From the NCBI RefSeq assembly GCF_029893355.1, contig NZ_JARZAI010000001.1:372001-436000 (forward strand): a stretch of DNA of 64,000 nucleotides, given 5' to 3'. The notes under the pieces were generated by a model that saw only the letters and a program-made list of their open reading frames with translations, searched no databases and was not told where the DNA came from. Shown one piece after another: positions 1-8,912 of this stretch. A program made the position numbers and the translations under genes. The first letter of the stretch is position 1. The number at the start of each line of letters is the position of its first letter. This stretch comes from Kitasatospora sp. MAA4. Its GTDB lineage: Bacteria; Actinomycetota; Actinomycetes; Streptomycetales; Streptomycetaceae.

Positions 1-494
1 CGCACCCGCGCGCCGGGCGGGGCCGGCTCGTGCACGCGCTCGGCGACATAGGCCACAGGCGCGGTCATCGCCTGTCGGTAGGCCGCTTGGCGGCCGGGCA
101 GCACCGCGCTACCGCGACGGCGGAAGACTGTGTCGTTGACTGCTCGCAACGTGCTGCTGTTCTCGGGCTCGAACAGGCGTAGGTGCACTGGCACTTGGCA
201 GTAGGCGTTCAGCCGCAGTTTCCACTGGCCCCCGCGGGCGGTAGCCCCCATGCGCCGCCGCACGGCGCGCACCACGCTCTCCGCCCCGAGCTCCGGGGAG
301 ACGAGGTAGCCGTCGAGGACCTTGCGCAGTAGCAGGGCAGCTTCTCCGGGGAGGAACTCCGCCATGAACAGCAGGCCCAACTCAACCCGGAAGAACTCCT
401 CCATGGACAGGGCCGGTTCCACCAAGTCTGTCGCGCCCGTCGCGTCGGCCTCGACCTTCAGTTGATCGAACCAAGTGGTGATGTCCCGGGTCAC
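1..494 (-). CDS. Hypothetical protein, N-terminal part (runs off left edge); possible pPIWI-RE cassette partner
   Basis: Open minus-strand frame that continues past base 1; about 164 residues are visible. The GTG start at 494 overlaps the TGA of the upstream nuclease gene (GTGA, 4 nt), so the two are probably translationally coupled. The visible part is helical, with a conserved-looking stretch around residues 30-65 (EEFFRVELGLLFMAEFLPGE, then LLLRKVLDGYL). No catalytic motif is visible. By position, directly downstream of a zinc-finger PD-(D/E)XK nuclease, I infer it may be the N-terminal domain of the helicase or another component of a pPIWI-RE-like three-gene island. That assignment rests on context and vague resemblance only, and the missing C-terminus is decisive. 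Confidence 0.75.
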   Translation of the reverse strand, partial: MTRDITTWFDQLKVEADATGATDLVEPALSMEEFFRVELGLLFMAEFLPGEAALLLRKVLDGYLVSPELGAESVVRAVRRRMGATARGGQWKLRLNAYCQVPVHLRLFEPENSSTLRAVNDTVFRRRGSAVLPGRQAAYRQAMTAPVAYVAERVHEPAPPGARV

Positions 495-1681
495 GGATGC
501 CTCCGGGCACGCTCGTGTGCCAGCACTGCCTCGATGAAGGCATCCTCGGAGATGATCTCGACGCCCTTGGCCCTGCCTTCGATCGCGGTGGCCAAGTCGT
601 CCATGTAGTCGGGCCGCTCGGCCTGGTGCTGGGCGACAACCAGGAACCGGCGAGCGGCGTTGGCCCGTGCGTCCCAGCGGAAGTTGCCTCCCAGCATGGA
701 CGCGCTCGCGTGGTCCTTGACGTCGGCCGCCCACCAGAGTCCGGTGCCCATCGTGCCAGTCCCGTCGAAGTCGACAGCCGCGTCAACGGCGTCCATGCCC
801 CACCAGCGGTGCAGCCGCTCACCGAGAACCGGCTCAAGGGCGGCGAAGACCCTCATCTCGCACAGCCCCGGATCGTGGTGAAACCTGCGTACGGCCCGGT
901 GCTGTACGAAGCACTCTGTGATGGCCTTCACCGTGCGCAGGGCGGGCGAGCAGGCACAGCCGGGGGTGCCGCAGGTAGTGCCTTCAGCCAACGGGTTGCC
1001 GCACTCGTTGCAGACGACGAACGTGTGGGTTCCGTCAGTCGCCACAGGGCGGTAGGAGTGGGTGAACCACTGCTTGGCCCAGGGCACACCGTGCGCGTCG
1101 CGGGCGGGGAAGCGCCTGATCAGGTCGAGGAGGTCCAGGTCCGTGGCGATAGCGTGGTCGACCAGGAACCCCCGGAGGTAGACGTAGGTGTCCTGGGGGT
1201 TCCCCGTGTTACGGTCGGCGACCGTCATCAGCAACTCGAAGGCACCTTGCTCCACCAGCTCAGCTTCCGGGTCCTTCGAGAGCACGATCCGTGCTGCTTC
1301 ATCCGTGAACGCGGAGGGTTGCCCGTCCTCGATTAGCAGCAACCCGCCGTCACTGGGGGCGAGGTGGAGTTGGACGGGCCACTGCGCCAGCGGCAGCTGG
1401 CACCAACGGAGTACTTCCGCGTGACTGGGCATAGTCCGGTGCCCGGACTCCAGGAGTCGCCACAGCAGACGGGTCACCCCCGCGTTCCATGCTGCGGGCA
1501 GGCCCACTGCGGTGCCGGCCGACTCGGGGGTGCTCCACAGGGCACGTTGCTGGTTGATTCGGATGCGGGCCAGGCCAGCGGCCAAGAGCTGGATCGTCGC
1601 GTAGTCGTCGGCCAAGTCAGTGGAGACCTGCTGAAGACGAGAACGCCGCACCGCATCGACCGGTACAGCGGCACGGCGCAT
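491..1681 (-). CDS. Zinc-finger PD-(D/E)XK restriction endonuclease-like protein (pPIWI-RE-associated REase type)
   Basis: A 396-residue protein. The ATG at 1681 is chosen because GGGAG lies 7 nt upstream; the frame is open further upstream but the composition there is not protein-like. The N-terminal half is helical (VYLRGFLVDHAIATDLDLLD near residues 175-195). A zinc-finger-like cysteine cluster follows (CNEC, then CGTPGCAC). The C-terminal nuclease core has an acidic residue in AVDFDG followed by WWAADVKDHA, which fits the D...(D/E)xK pattern of restriction-endonuclease folds. Family knowledge: REases with this layout accompany DinG-type helicases and prokaryotic PIWI-RE proteins. The downstream gene overlaps by 4 nt. 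A DNA-cleaving defence role is inference, and the nuclease fold call is firmer than the pPIWI-RE link. Confidence 0.72.
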   Translation of the reverse strand: MRRAAVPVDAVRRSRLQQVSTDLADDYATIQLLAAGLARIRINQQRALWSTPESAGTAVGLPAAWNAGVTRLLWRLLESGHRTMPSHAEVLRWCQLPLAQWPVQLHLAPSDGGLLLIEDGQPSAFTDEAARIVLSKDPEAELVEQGAFELLMTVADRNTGNPQDTYVYLRGFLVDHAIATDLDLLDLIRRFPARDAHGVPWAKQWFTHSYRPVATDGTHTFVVCNECGNPLAEGTTCGTPGCACSPALRTVKAITECFVQHRAVRRFHHDPGLCEMRVFAALEPVLGERLHRWWGMDAVDAAVDFDGTGTMGTGLWWAADVKDHASASMLGGNFRWDARANAARRFLVVAQHQAERPDYMDDLATAIEGRAKGVEIISEDAFIEAVLAHERARRHP

Positions 1682-2362
1682 TGCCACACTCCCGAGTATC
1701 ACGTAAGGCGATCGAATGATAGCAGAGAGTATCCATTCTGGATGGCGGCATGGGCGCAAGGAGTTCCGCCTCGTCCGCTGTGCGCACGGCCACGAGTACG
1801 GGCCCGGCGGGGCAAGCGGTGCGTGCGCTGATAAGCCCCCGTATCGCCTCCCGCCGCCACTCGGCCGTCGGCGTGCGGCTGACAGGGTGAATAGACGCTC
1901 GGGGGGCGAGTACTGGTCGTGAGCGAGCGGCGTGGGTTGGGTATCAGCGCTCAGGGTGCGCGCGTTCTCAATCTGCTCCACCGACCTTGTCGAACGGCGC
2001 TGAGCCGGCCGCCAGGTCGAACGCCAGGCCCACCGCGACCAACTCCAGCAGCGCGTCGGACAACTCGCCCGCACCGCCCGGACGGCACCGAAGCGCCAAG
2101 TCAAGGCCACCGAGCAACACCAGGTTGAAGCCCCGGCCCAGCGCCCTCCTGTCCAGCAGCCGCAGGTCCGTCCCAGGTCCGCCCGGACCAGTAGGCCCGA
2201 ATCCGCGGCTGTCCCGTAGTGGGCAACCAGCCGACATCCTGCCCAGCGCCGGGGCTATCCACGGGCGGTGGACAACTCGACCTGCCGGGGCTACCGGTTC
2301 GACTGGATCGACTCCGGCCGTCGCTGGCAGGTCGTGCCGGCGACGACCGCGGGCTGACCCGG
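1682..2362. other. Intergenic stretch without a confident gene
   Basis: About 680 bases between the nuclease gene and the broken helicase. Short frames exist on both strands, the longest plausible one being minus 1968-2237, but none has a ribosome binding site or a recognisable family. The promoter of the nuclease gene presumably lies in the AT-richer part around 1700-1760; I could not pick convincing -35 and -10 hexamers. Confidence 0.4.
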
Positions 2363-3550
2363 TCAGATGCTGCGGGGCTTGACGCTAAACCGATCGGCGA
2401 GTCCCTGCGCGAGGAGCCCGTGGGCGCGAAACTGAGTCTCGACCGCGCCCGGGTCGGCCCACGCGCCAGCGTCCGCGAGCGAGATCACCGACTTGCGCAG
2501 GGCCTGACCAAGGTTGCCCATGGTCTCCTCGGTGACAATGCGTGTGCCCGGCGGAGCGACCGCGTTGTATTCCAGGGTGTTGGACCGGTGCAGCAGGACC
2601 GGGGTAGCGCTGCAGGTGCTGTCGTAGGTCTCCTGGAACCAGTTCATTGAATGGGCAGCTGCTCAACGACGCTGCGCCAGATCTTGTCCGTGGTCGCGCC
2701 AGACTTCGCCTCCAGCACCAGGTAGCGGAGATTGCCGATCGCCCACAGGACGTCGGGCCCGTTGCGGACGGACTGCTCCGGGCGCTGGGCAGCGAAGCCG
2801 AGGTGCAGGCCGAGGCGCTCCAGGGCGGCTTCGAACGCTGGCACCCGCTTCGGGTCGTAGACCAGGTCCGCCAGGAGCGAGTCGATGCCGAGAAGCAGGC
2901 TGTTGCGGTCCCGGTACGTCGTCTCCAGGTACTTGGCGGCCTGGATCGTCTGCGGGTTGTTCGCTGTGAGCCGGGTGGCTTTGACCCCCTCAAGCGGGCG
3001 CAGCAGCGACGGGTTGTAGGCCAGTGCCTTCACCAGGGGCTGGGCGACTTTGCGGGACAGCTCGATCTGGACGCGGGTGGCAGGCCCGAAGCGCTCTCGG
3101 TACTGGGGGGAGGCGATCAGCTGGGAGAGGCGGGGGCCCAGGAGCAGCACCACGCAGTGGTCGCTGCGGGATCGGACGCTGCGGCCCATGCCCTGCTCCA
3201 GGCGCTGCAGCTGCCGGTTCACCATGCCGTCGGAGTCGCCGAGCAGGACCTGCTCGCGCCGGGTGATGCCGCCGTAGGCTTCGGGCAGGCCGTCCATGAC
3301 CAGCACTTCGCACGCCTTGCCGGGCAGGTTGATGCCGTCGTACGTGTCCACCAGCACCACCAGGCCGACGTGGCCGGCGCGCAGGGCGTGGACCGCCCTG
3401 CCGATGTTGGTGAGGAGGGTGGCGGTGGGCATGAAGATGGTGGAGGCGAAGCCGGCGTTGACGGTGGCGAAGGCGGGTTCGTACTGGGTGGCGGCGCCGG
3501 CGATGCCGATGACGGCGGCGTAGAGCCTGTCATCGCAGCGGCGCGGGGTC
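2363..3550 (-). pseudogene. Truncated, frameshifted helicase with C-terminal PD-(D/E)XK nuclease
   Basis: C-terminal fragment of a helicase-nuclease. The first piece (reading from an in-frame TAG near 3550 to 2644) has helicase C-lobe features: LVDTYDGINLPGKACEVLVM like DinG/XPD-type motif V, and LQRLEQGMGRSVRS as motif VI. A nuclease core follows: GPDVLW, then YLVLEAKSG (D...ExK). The frame stops at 2644, while an ATGA-overlapping frame (2647-2363) continues smoothly with NWFQETYDSTCSATPVLLH. Restoring one C to the CCC run near 2650 would give QLPHSMNWF and join both halves, so a 1-nt deletion is the simplest explanation. The N-terminal helicase lobe is absent: coding similarity ends near 3530, where an ArsR tail begins on the other strand. 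Confidence 0.7.
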
Positions 3551-3620
3551 TGGGTGTACTACCGGGTCGAGCCGACGGTGCTCGCGGCGATGGCCGGGCT
3601 ACTCGCGGGCAGCCGCTGAC
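3524..3620 (+). pseudogene. ArsR-family regulator, C-terminal remnant
   Basis: The plus strand reads SSQRRGVWVYYRVEPTVLAA, then MAGLLAGSR and a stop. This matches the wing and last helix of ArsR/SmtB winged-helix repressors (typical pattern RREGRWVYYRL..EVL..LAGLL). An in-frame stop lies just upstream near 3521, so the DNA-recognition helix and N-terminus are missing. It abuts the broken end of the helicase gene on the opposite strand, so the point near 3520-3540 looks like a recombination junction between two truncated genes. Too short to be functional. Confidence 0.55.
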
Positions 3621-3796
3621 CCGTGGGAGGCGCAGGCCACGTCAGCCCGCCCGCCGTCTGCCGACTGCTCTCGGTAACGTGCTGACTGCATAAGGCTCTT
3701 GATGCACACGGTGTCGCGCTTCGTTGTGCCTTGAAAGGGTCTGTCTGTCCGAGTCGAGGGCTATCGTCGTGTCGAATGGTCCAGGCGAGGAGCACG

Positions 3797-5290
3797 GTGG
3801 CTGTGGAGCACGCAGAGCAGGGCCAGAACGACGACGAGCAGGCATCCGTCCAGGACGTGCCGGAGGTGGAAGCCGCAGTCGTGGTGAAGCCGCGCAGGGC
3901 GGCCACCATCGGGTCGTTGACGGAGACGAACGGACAGGCCGGTGCAGCCGCAGCGGTCTTGCGCACGGTACTGGACTCCGTCCCCTCGACGTCGAGCCTC
4001 ATTGCCGAGGCCGTGCGCAACGCCGGCCTGGGCTTCGACAAGACGGCCCTGCAGATTGCCCGGCAGGTTGCCGAGTCCAGCTCCATCCTGGAGAGCACGG
4101 CCCAGATGCAGGCTTCGCGGTCACGGCTTTGGGCTGACATCGCCGAGAAGTACGACACGCGCGGCGCTGTGGCGAGCGTCATGGCCACGTTCGTCGAGGT
4201 CATGCAGCAGTACGACTCCTGGGCGGATCAGGCAGGGCAGGTGCTGGAAAGCGTCGCCGCGGGTCATGCGTTCGCCTTGGAGTACTCGGCTCGCTCCGTC
4301 GCCGAAGTGGCAACAGCGTCCAGTCTTCGCGCGCTGGACCTGGTGACGCCAGAGGACCGTCGCCTGGCCCAGTTCACGGCTACGGCCAGCTTGGTCGAGC
4401 GGTCGTTTGGAACCGGGGCCCTGACGAGCTGGCGGACCTCGCTCGCGGCCGATATTCGTATCGAGGAGGCGTACCACCTCGCCGGGGGAGCAACTTCGGA
4501 CCTCGTGGAACTCGCGCGGATCTCCAGGGCGCAGGTGGGCCTGACCGACTGGGCAGTTCTCCGGGATCCGGGCGCCGGGCTGCTCGGTGCCGCCACAGGC
4601 CGTGCTGTGATCCAGTGGGAGGACTTCCTGGTGCACAGCCTGCCCGCCCCGCGCCGCGTGGGTGCGGCTCCAGTCATAGCGGGCCGAACGACCCTCGGTC
4701 TGGTCAGCACAGACCTGCTGTCCTCAACCGACTTGCAGGGGCTGGAGCTGGAGGAGACGGCCGAGCGCATCGACGACGAGGTCCTCGCGCCCTGGCAGGA
4801 AGAGCGCCTCGGTATCTTCGGCGACCTCCACGCCGTACTGCGCGAGCTCGACCCGAACGTCCCCGAGCTGCTGGAGGGTGCCTGGCACAGCATCCACCAC
4901 CAAGGCCCGGCAGTCGCGGTGACGGTCGCCAACCTGGTCGTCGAGGTCGTGGACCGTACCCTTCGCGCCGCTGCTCCGGACGACGTCGTGCGGGCCTGGC
5001 ACACGGCCGAGAACCGGTCGCAGAAGGAGTGGGAAGGCCAGGATCGGCCCCCGCATGCCCTGAGGGTCGTGTATCTGGCGAGCAAGCTTGGTGGCGACCG
5101 CCAGCTTGTCCAGGCACAGGCCGACGCGTTCGCGATGATGGTGCGTCGGATCCGCAATCCCCTGCAGAAGGTCAAGCACGCGTCGAAGGGCGATCTGGCG
5201 CAGGTGCGGCTGCTGCTCCTGAACTCCGAGTATCTCCTCATGTCGCTACTGCTGAACCACGGCCACGACTGGGGACCTGGCACCCCGTAA
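3797..5290 (+). CDS. Predicted helical nuclease/abortive-infection protein (pPIWI-associating nuclease-like)
   Basis: A 497-residue, mostly helical protein. The GTG at 3797 is preferred over upstream TTG/ATG starts because AGGAG sits 4 nt upstream (3788-3792). An N-terminal disordered acidic/Ala segment is followed by a long helical middle region. The last 150 residues have the layout I associate with predicted pPIWI-associating nucleases: LLEGAWHSIHHQGPAVAV, RTLRAAAPDDVVRAW, a Pro-His-Ala-Leu-Arg element, then MVRRIRNPLQKVKHA, which resembles an R...H HEPN-like signature, and a terminal helix pair. It stands alone between two regulator remnants, with the Shedu pseudogene beyond. No signal peptide or membrane span. 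RNase/abortive-infection activity is inference; family assignment is moderate at best. Confidence 0.62.
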   Translation: MAVEHAEQGQNDDEQASVQDVPEVEAAVVVKPRRAATIGSLTETNGQAGAAAAVLRTVLDSVPSTSSLIAEAVRNAGLGFDKTALQIARQVAESSSILESTAQMQASRSRLWADIAEKYDTRGAVASVMATFVEVMQQYDSWADQAGQVLESVAAGHAFALEYSARSVAEVATASSLRALDLVTPEDRRLAQFTATASLVERSFGTGALTSWRTSLAADIRIEEAYHLAGGATSDLVELARISRAQVGLTDWAVLRDPGAGLLGAATGRAVIQWEDFLVHSLPAPRRVGAAPVIAGRTTLGLVSTDLLSSTDLQGLELEETAERIDDEVLAPWQEERLGIFGDLHAVLRELDPNVPELLEGAWHSIHHQGPAVAVTVANLVVEVVDRTLRAAAPDDVVRAWHTAENRSQKEWEGQDRPPHALRVVYLASKLGGDRQLVQAQADAFAMMVRRIRNPLQKVKHASKGDLAQVRLLLLNSEYLLMSLLLNHGHDWGPGTP

Positions 5291-5359
5291 CACTCCGGCA
5301 CGGTACGTGCGGTCAACGGCGAAGCGTGGACGCGAGCGTCGAGCTGAGGAACCTGCGAA

Positions 5360-5596
5360 CCAGGAGGTGCCCCCGCCCTGACAGCTGCAGCTGGCGGCTT
5401 CACCCACTGGACTCAGGCAATCACCGACTCAATACGCGCACACGGCTCGAATCCCTACCAAGCCGCCCAACTCGCCACCCTCATCGTCACAGCCGTCGAC
5501 GGTGCCACCGCGATGTGCGGGCAGGCCAAGCGCAGCATCCAGCTTCTGGAACACATCACACAGCAACTCGAAACCCTGATCGCGCAGGCGCTCTGA
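5360..5596 (+). pseudogene. TetR-family regulator (LmrA/YxaF-like), C-terminal remnant
   Basis: In the frame ending at the TGA 5594-5596 the plus strand reads AAGGFTHWTQAITDSIRAHG, then AAQLATLIVTAVDGATAMC and a final amphipathic helix ending LIAQAL. This corresponds to the C-terminal ligand-binding helices of LmrA/YxaF-type TetR regulators. The N-terminal helix-turn-helix is missing, there is no start codon with a ribosome binding site, and the upstream sequence (5291-5359) is not coding-like. It is a second truncated regulator flanking the intact gene at 3797-5290. Confidence 0.5.
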
Positions 5597-5671
5597 CGCC
5601 AGGGGAGACGACTTGCCCGTCGCAATGACCATGCGATGGAGCTCGATCCGACGCGCTGGCGCCGGCACAAG

Positions 5672-7771
5672 TCAGCGGTCCTCGACGATGAAGCAGGCCC
5701 GCTGGTAGAGCTCGTCGAACGTGATGATCTCGACGTCCTGGATGGATGTCCGGTACAGCTCGAAGGAGCTGAGCTTCGCCGGGTTCACGGCGCCGTTATG
5801 GATGAACTCGCGCAGGCTCCCGATTACCACAACCTGCCGGGGGCGGGTGGTAGACAGCCCGATATCGATTGGGGTGCCGTCGTCCTCGTAGATGCGATCG
5901 AGGAACTCGCGGGAGATGAGCTGCTGGGCCTTGTTGGCGGTCACCTGCACCTGGGCCACACCCCCGCCCAGCTCCTTCGAGGCATGGAAGACGCCCGATC
6001 GGTACGGGGTCCTGGCGAGCAGCTCCGTCTCGTGGGTCTTGATCTCGCAGAAGAGCATGCTGCTGATCAGGCCCTTGGAACGCATGATGGCGTCAATGCG
6101 CTTCCCGGCCCCGCCGAAAATGCTGGCGCCTGTGGTGATGCGTTCCAGCTTGCCATCGTCGATGGATTCGCAGGCGATGAGGTTGAGGCCGTAACCAAAG
6201 ATCCACTGGTTCTTTTCGAAGAATGCCTGCCAGACCGCCTCCGCCCCGCGGGTCGTGGCCAGGCTCTCCGCCTGCTGGAAGTAGTCCGGATCGGTAAGCA
6301 GTCGCTCGAACCTCTGGAGCTGTTCCTTGCGGTTGCTGATCAGCCGGATGTCCTCCTCGGTGAGGCCACCGCCGATCGCGGTCCTGACCGCACCGAGAAC
6401 CGTCGTCCGGTCCTGACCGCACCGAGAACCGTCGTCCGGTCCTGACCTGTAAGCAGCTGGGCCAACTGCGCCTCGCCGCCGGCCACCAGCTGGAGAGGGT
6501 CGCCGTGCGTGCTCAGGCCAGCGCAGCCCTGGAGGAAGTTGATGACCTTCCAGAAGTTCTGGTGAGCGTCACCGGTGTCGACGAGCGCCTTGACGGCCCG
6601 GGTGGCCCCAGTGTCAGGAATCATCTGGCTGACGGGTGTCTCCCCAGCCTTCTTCTTGTCCTTCTTCCAGAGTTTGATCCTCGGCGTGAAGCTGTCGCCC
6701 TTCTTGATGATGACGACGTTGCACAGGGTCGCCACCTGAGGCCGATCGTCGAGGACGAAATCGGTGATCATCCGGTGTGCGCGGGTGTCGTAGAGGTACT
6801 GGAACCCGCCGCCGTCCTGCGAACCGCGGATCTGCAGGCTGGCGAAGTCCCCCCGAGTGACATCGAACTCGGTTGCGGAGTAAGGGAGGCGGAAGCCGCG
6901 AACGACAGGAGTGCCAGGTGTGGCGCCCTGGATCCGCCAGTCCGGCGGGATGCTGGGCATCGGCCGGGGATCACCTTCGACCACGAGGTCCTGAACGTCG
7001 ATGCGCCCGAGCTGGCCGAGCACGGCCTCCAGCGTTCGCCAGATCAACTCCTTCGTCTCTTCGGTACAGGTGTGCAGGAGCTCGCGCTCCACCGTCAGGA
7101 CCGCCTCGTACGTGTCCGCCGTCCAGCCGTCACCCGGTATGGGATGGAAGAAGCCGCCGTCGCGGCGCAGGGTCAGGACCGCGGTGCGCAGCAGATCGCG
7201 TGCGCTCTCCTCGCCGGCGCAGTCCAGGAGGCTGTAGGTCTGGCCCAGGACTAGGTCGAGTTTGCTCGTCTCCTCGTCGCCCAGTGGCAGCGGGACCAAC
7301 GGGCCCGTCGGCGCAACGCGGACCGGGGCGTACAGGGGGCGGCCGGAAATGAACGCATAGGGACGGAGGTTCCATCCGTCCGGTGCAAGAAGCCGGTTCA
7401 GCTCCTCGATGTGCCCCGTCGCCTCCTCGACATCGGCCGCTACCTCCGGATGGACCATCCGTGCCAGAAAGGGCGAGAAGTACCTCGTCCGGTCCGTGGG
7501 AGAGCCCCAACCTGGGGTCCTCGAAGATCCAGTCGTCGGCCAGGTCGTGGTTGTTGAACCGGTGCTGCTGGATATCGGCGCGGACCGTCGGGAGCCGGCT
7601 GTTCTCTGACGGCGATTGGTCCAGGTCGTAGAGGTCCTCCAGGAACGTGACTTCGTCCAGTTTCCCCCACCAGGGACTCGACATCCCGCGCAGGTACTTG
7701 AAGATGTCTTGCCGCGTCACCGCCGTGATTTCTGGTCGCGCGTGTGCCGGGGCGGGGTCATTGGACGTCAT
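5672..7771 (-). pseudogene. Shedu-type (DUF4263) defence nuclease with AbiJ-like N-terminal domain, disrupted twice
   Basis: Read from the ATG at 7771, the N-terminus resembles the AbiJ_NTD3 domain (ITAVTRQDIFKYLRG, DIQQHRFNNHDLADDWIFED). Near 7484 one extra G (GAGG) breaks the frame; removing it gives DEYFSPFLARMVHPEV, the expected continuation. The middle region runs in frame to about 6440, where a 29-bp tandem duplication shifts the frame again. With one copy removed it continues TAIGGGLTEEDIRLISNRKE, then VWQAFFEKNQWIFGYGLNLI and CEIKTHETELL with SKELGGGVAQVQ, the hallmark of the Shedu/DUF4263 nuclease. The C-terminal piece ends at 5672. Shedu proteins are PD-(D/E)XK phage-defence nucleases. 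As sequenced, no full-length product can be made. Confidence 0.78.
6380..6447. repeat. 29-bp tandem duplication (2 copies plus 10 bp)
   Basis: Two exact 29-bp units (6380-6408 and 6409-6437) followed by the first 10 bases again (6438-6447, GGTCCTGACC). Because a 10-bp copy lies at both ends of the ancestral unit, slippage between 10-bp direct repeats 19 bp apart would generate it. 29 is not a multiple of 3, so the duplication frameshifts the Shedu gene, and loss of one copy would restore that frame exactly. Confidence 0.95.
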
Positions 7772-7927
7772 GCCTCCATGATGGATGGCCGGTAAGTCGG
7801 GAGGCGGGCTATCGGGACTTTCCGTTCTCGCTCGGGCATCAAGGCGTCTGGCCGGCTGGCTGCGAGAACGTCGCAGCACGTCCGGGCGAGGCTGGGTGAT
7901 CACCCGCGATGTGAGGTGCAACGAGAA

Positions 7928-7967
7928 CGGCGGTGGTCACGCTCTGTGAGGAGCGTGACCACCGCCG
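7928..7967. terminator. Strong hairpin, probable bidirectional terminator
   Basis: A perfect 17-bp stem (7928-7944 with 7951-7967) around a 6-nt loop. No T-tract follows, as is usual in streptomycetes. It lies about 160 bp upstream of the Shedu start and separates that gene from the transposase remnant. The rest of 7968-8190 holds no recognisable gene; a minus frame ending in KFEPYFDL near 8146 could be the tail of a lost gene. Confidence 0.6.
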
Positions 7968-8189
7968 ACGTTGGTCTGCCTAGCTGATCTACCGTCAGCT
8001 ATCGGTGTCGCCATTTCACACTCATTTCACATGAGGGCGAGGAGGAGCGAGCAACGGCGAGAGCTTCTGAGAGACGTTTTCGCAGGTCAGAGGCCATGAA
8101 AGGGTGCCCTGGCCAACTGGCCCATAGAGGCTGATTCAGAGGTCGAAGTACGGCTCGAACTTGTTCTGCCCGACTGCCCGACTGCCCAG

Positions 8190-8860
8190 CTGTCATGTGG
8201 AATCGCGGTGCGTCCTGGGCGCGCCGGGGAGCCTCGGTCGAGAGGCCAGTTCCGTCCTTGGTGGTCGGCCGTGGGGGTGTCGAGCAGGTGAGTGCCGAGT
8301 GCCGGCTGTGTCCCGGGCCCTGGAGGCGTCGGCGTATTGGCGGATGGGCGACCCCTGGGGCCTCGTTGAAACTCTGCCGGTCGAGGTGACGACGGCGAGC
8401 AGGTGGGCGGTGGCCTGGTCTGGGGCGCGGGAGCCGCGTGCGGTCTTCCCATCCACAGCCAGCGTGTCAGTCCCGACGGGGGTCGTTACCCTGCAGGTCG
8501 GCAAGGGCCGCCGGTGCAGACCGGGACCAGTACCCGGCGCAGCGTGGAGGTGGACGGCGGGGTTCGCAGGCCGAGGGGCCGTGGGCGTGCACGCCGAGCC
8601 GGGCCAGGGTGTGTTGGGGTGCGTGGCGGGCCCACTGGCCGATCGCCAGGTAGGACCGGGCGCCGGCCGGGACAGCGCAGGCGGCGGTGCGTAACACCGC
8701 GGCCAGCGCACGGCGTCGTCCCCCGCGGCCGCGCGGGTCGGGCAGGGCCGTCAACCGCTGTGTTAGCAGCGGCACTTCGCGAGCGGCGCGGCTGGGCGAC
8801 TTGATCAGGCAGACGGTGGCGGACTGGCGGCACATCGAGGCTCCGGTGGCACAGGGCAAC
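8190..8860 (-). mobile_element. ISAs1-family (H-repeat type) transposase remnant
   Basis: Two minus-strand frames carry successive parts of one transposase. The N-terminal part (8860 to about 8580) reads VPLLTQRLTALPDPRGRGG and GARSYLAIGQWARHAPQHTL, the H-repeat/DDE-associated domain. The catalytic part (around 8490-8390) reads DTLAVDGKTARGSRAPDQ and HLLAVVTSTG, with the DGK...RGS signature of ISAs1 transposases and its first catalytic Asp. At least one frameshift separates them and the C-terminal half is missing or scrambled. No clear terminal inverted repeats were found. Inactive fossil. Confidence 0.65.
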
Positions 8861-8912
8861 AGCAGACGCCGTTGGACCGCGTTGTCAGTAGCGCCCGGTA
8901 CGGTCCTGGCTC

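Noticed and set aside
1968..2237. 89-codon minus frame upstream of the REase gene
   Set aside because: Some protein-like composition, but no ribosome binding site, family or supporting context.
7999..8196. Short minus frame ending MSVKWRHR that could be a phage-integrase tail, with a possible attachment site
   Set aside because: No integrase catalytic residues, no tRNA nearby and no repeated core sequence were found.
8872..8912. Promoter for the zinc-ribbon/HA-repeat gene (TTGTCA and TACGGT)
   Set aside because: The spacer is only 11 bp, incompatible with a normal sigma-70-type promoter.
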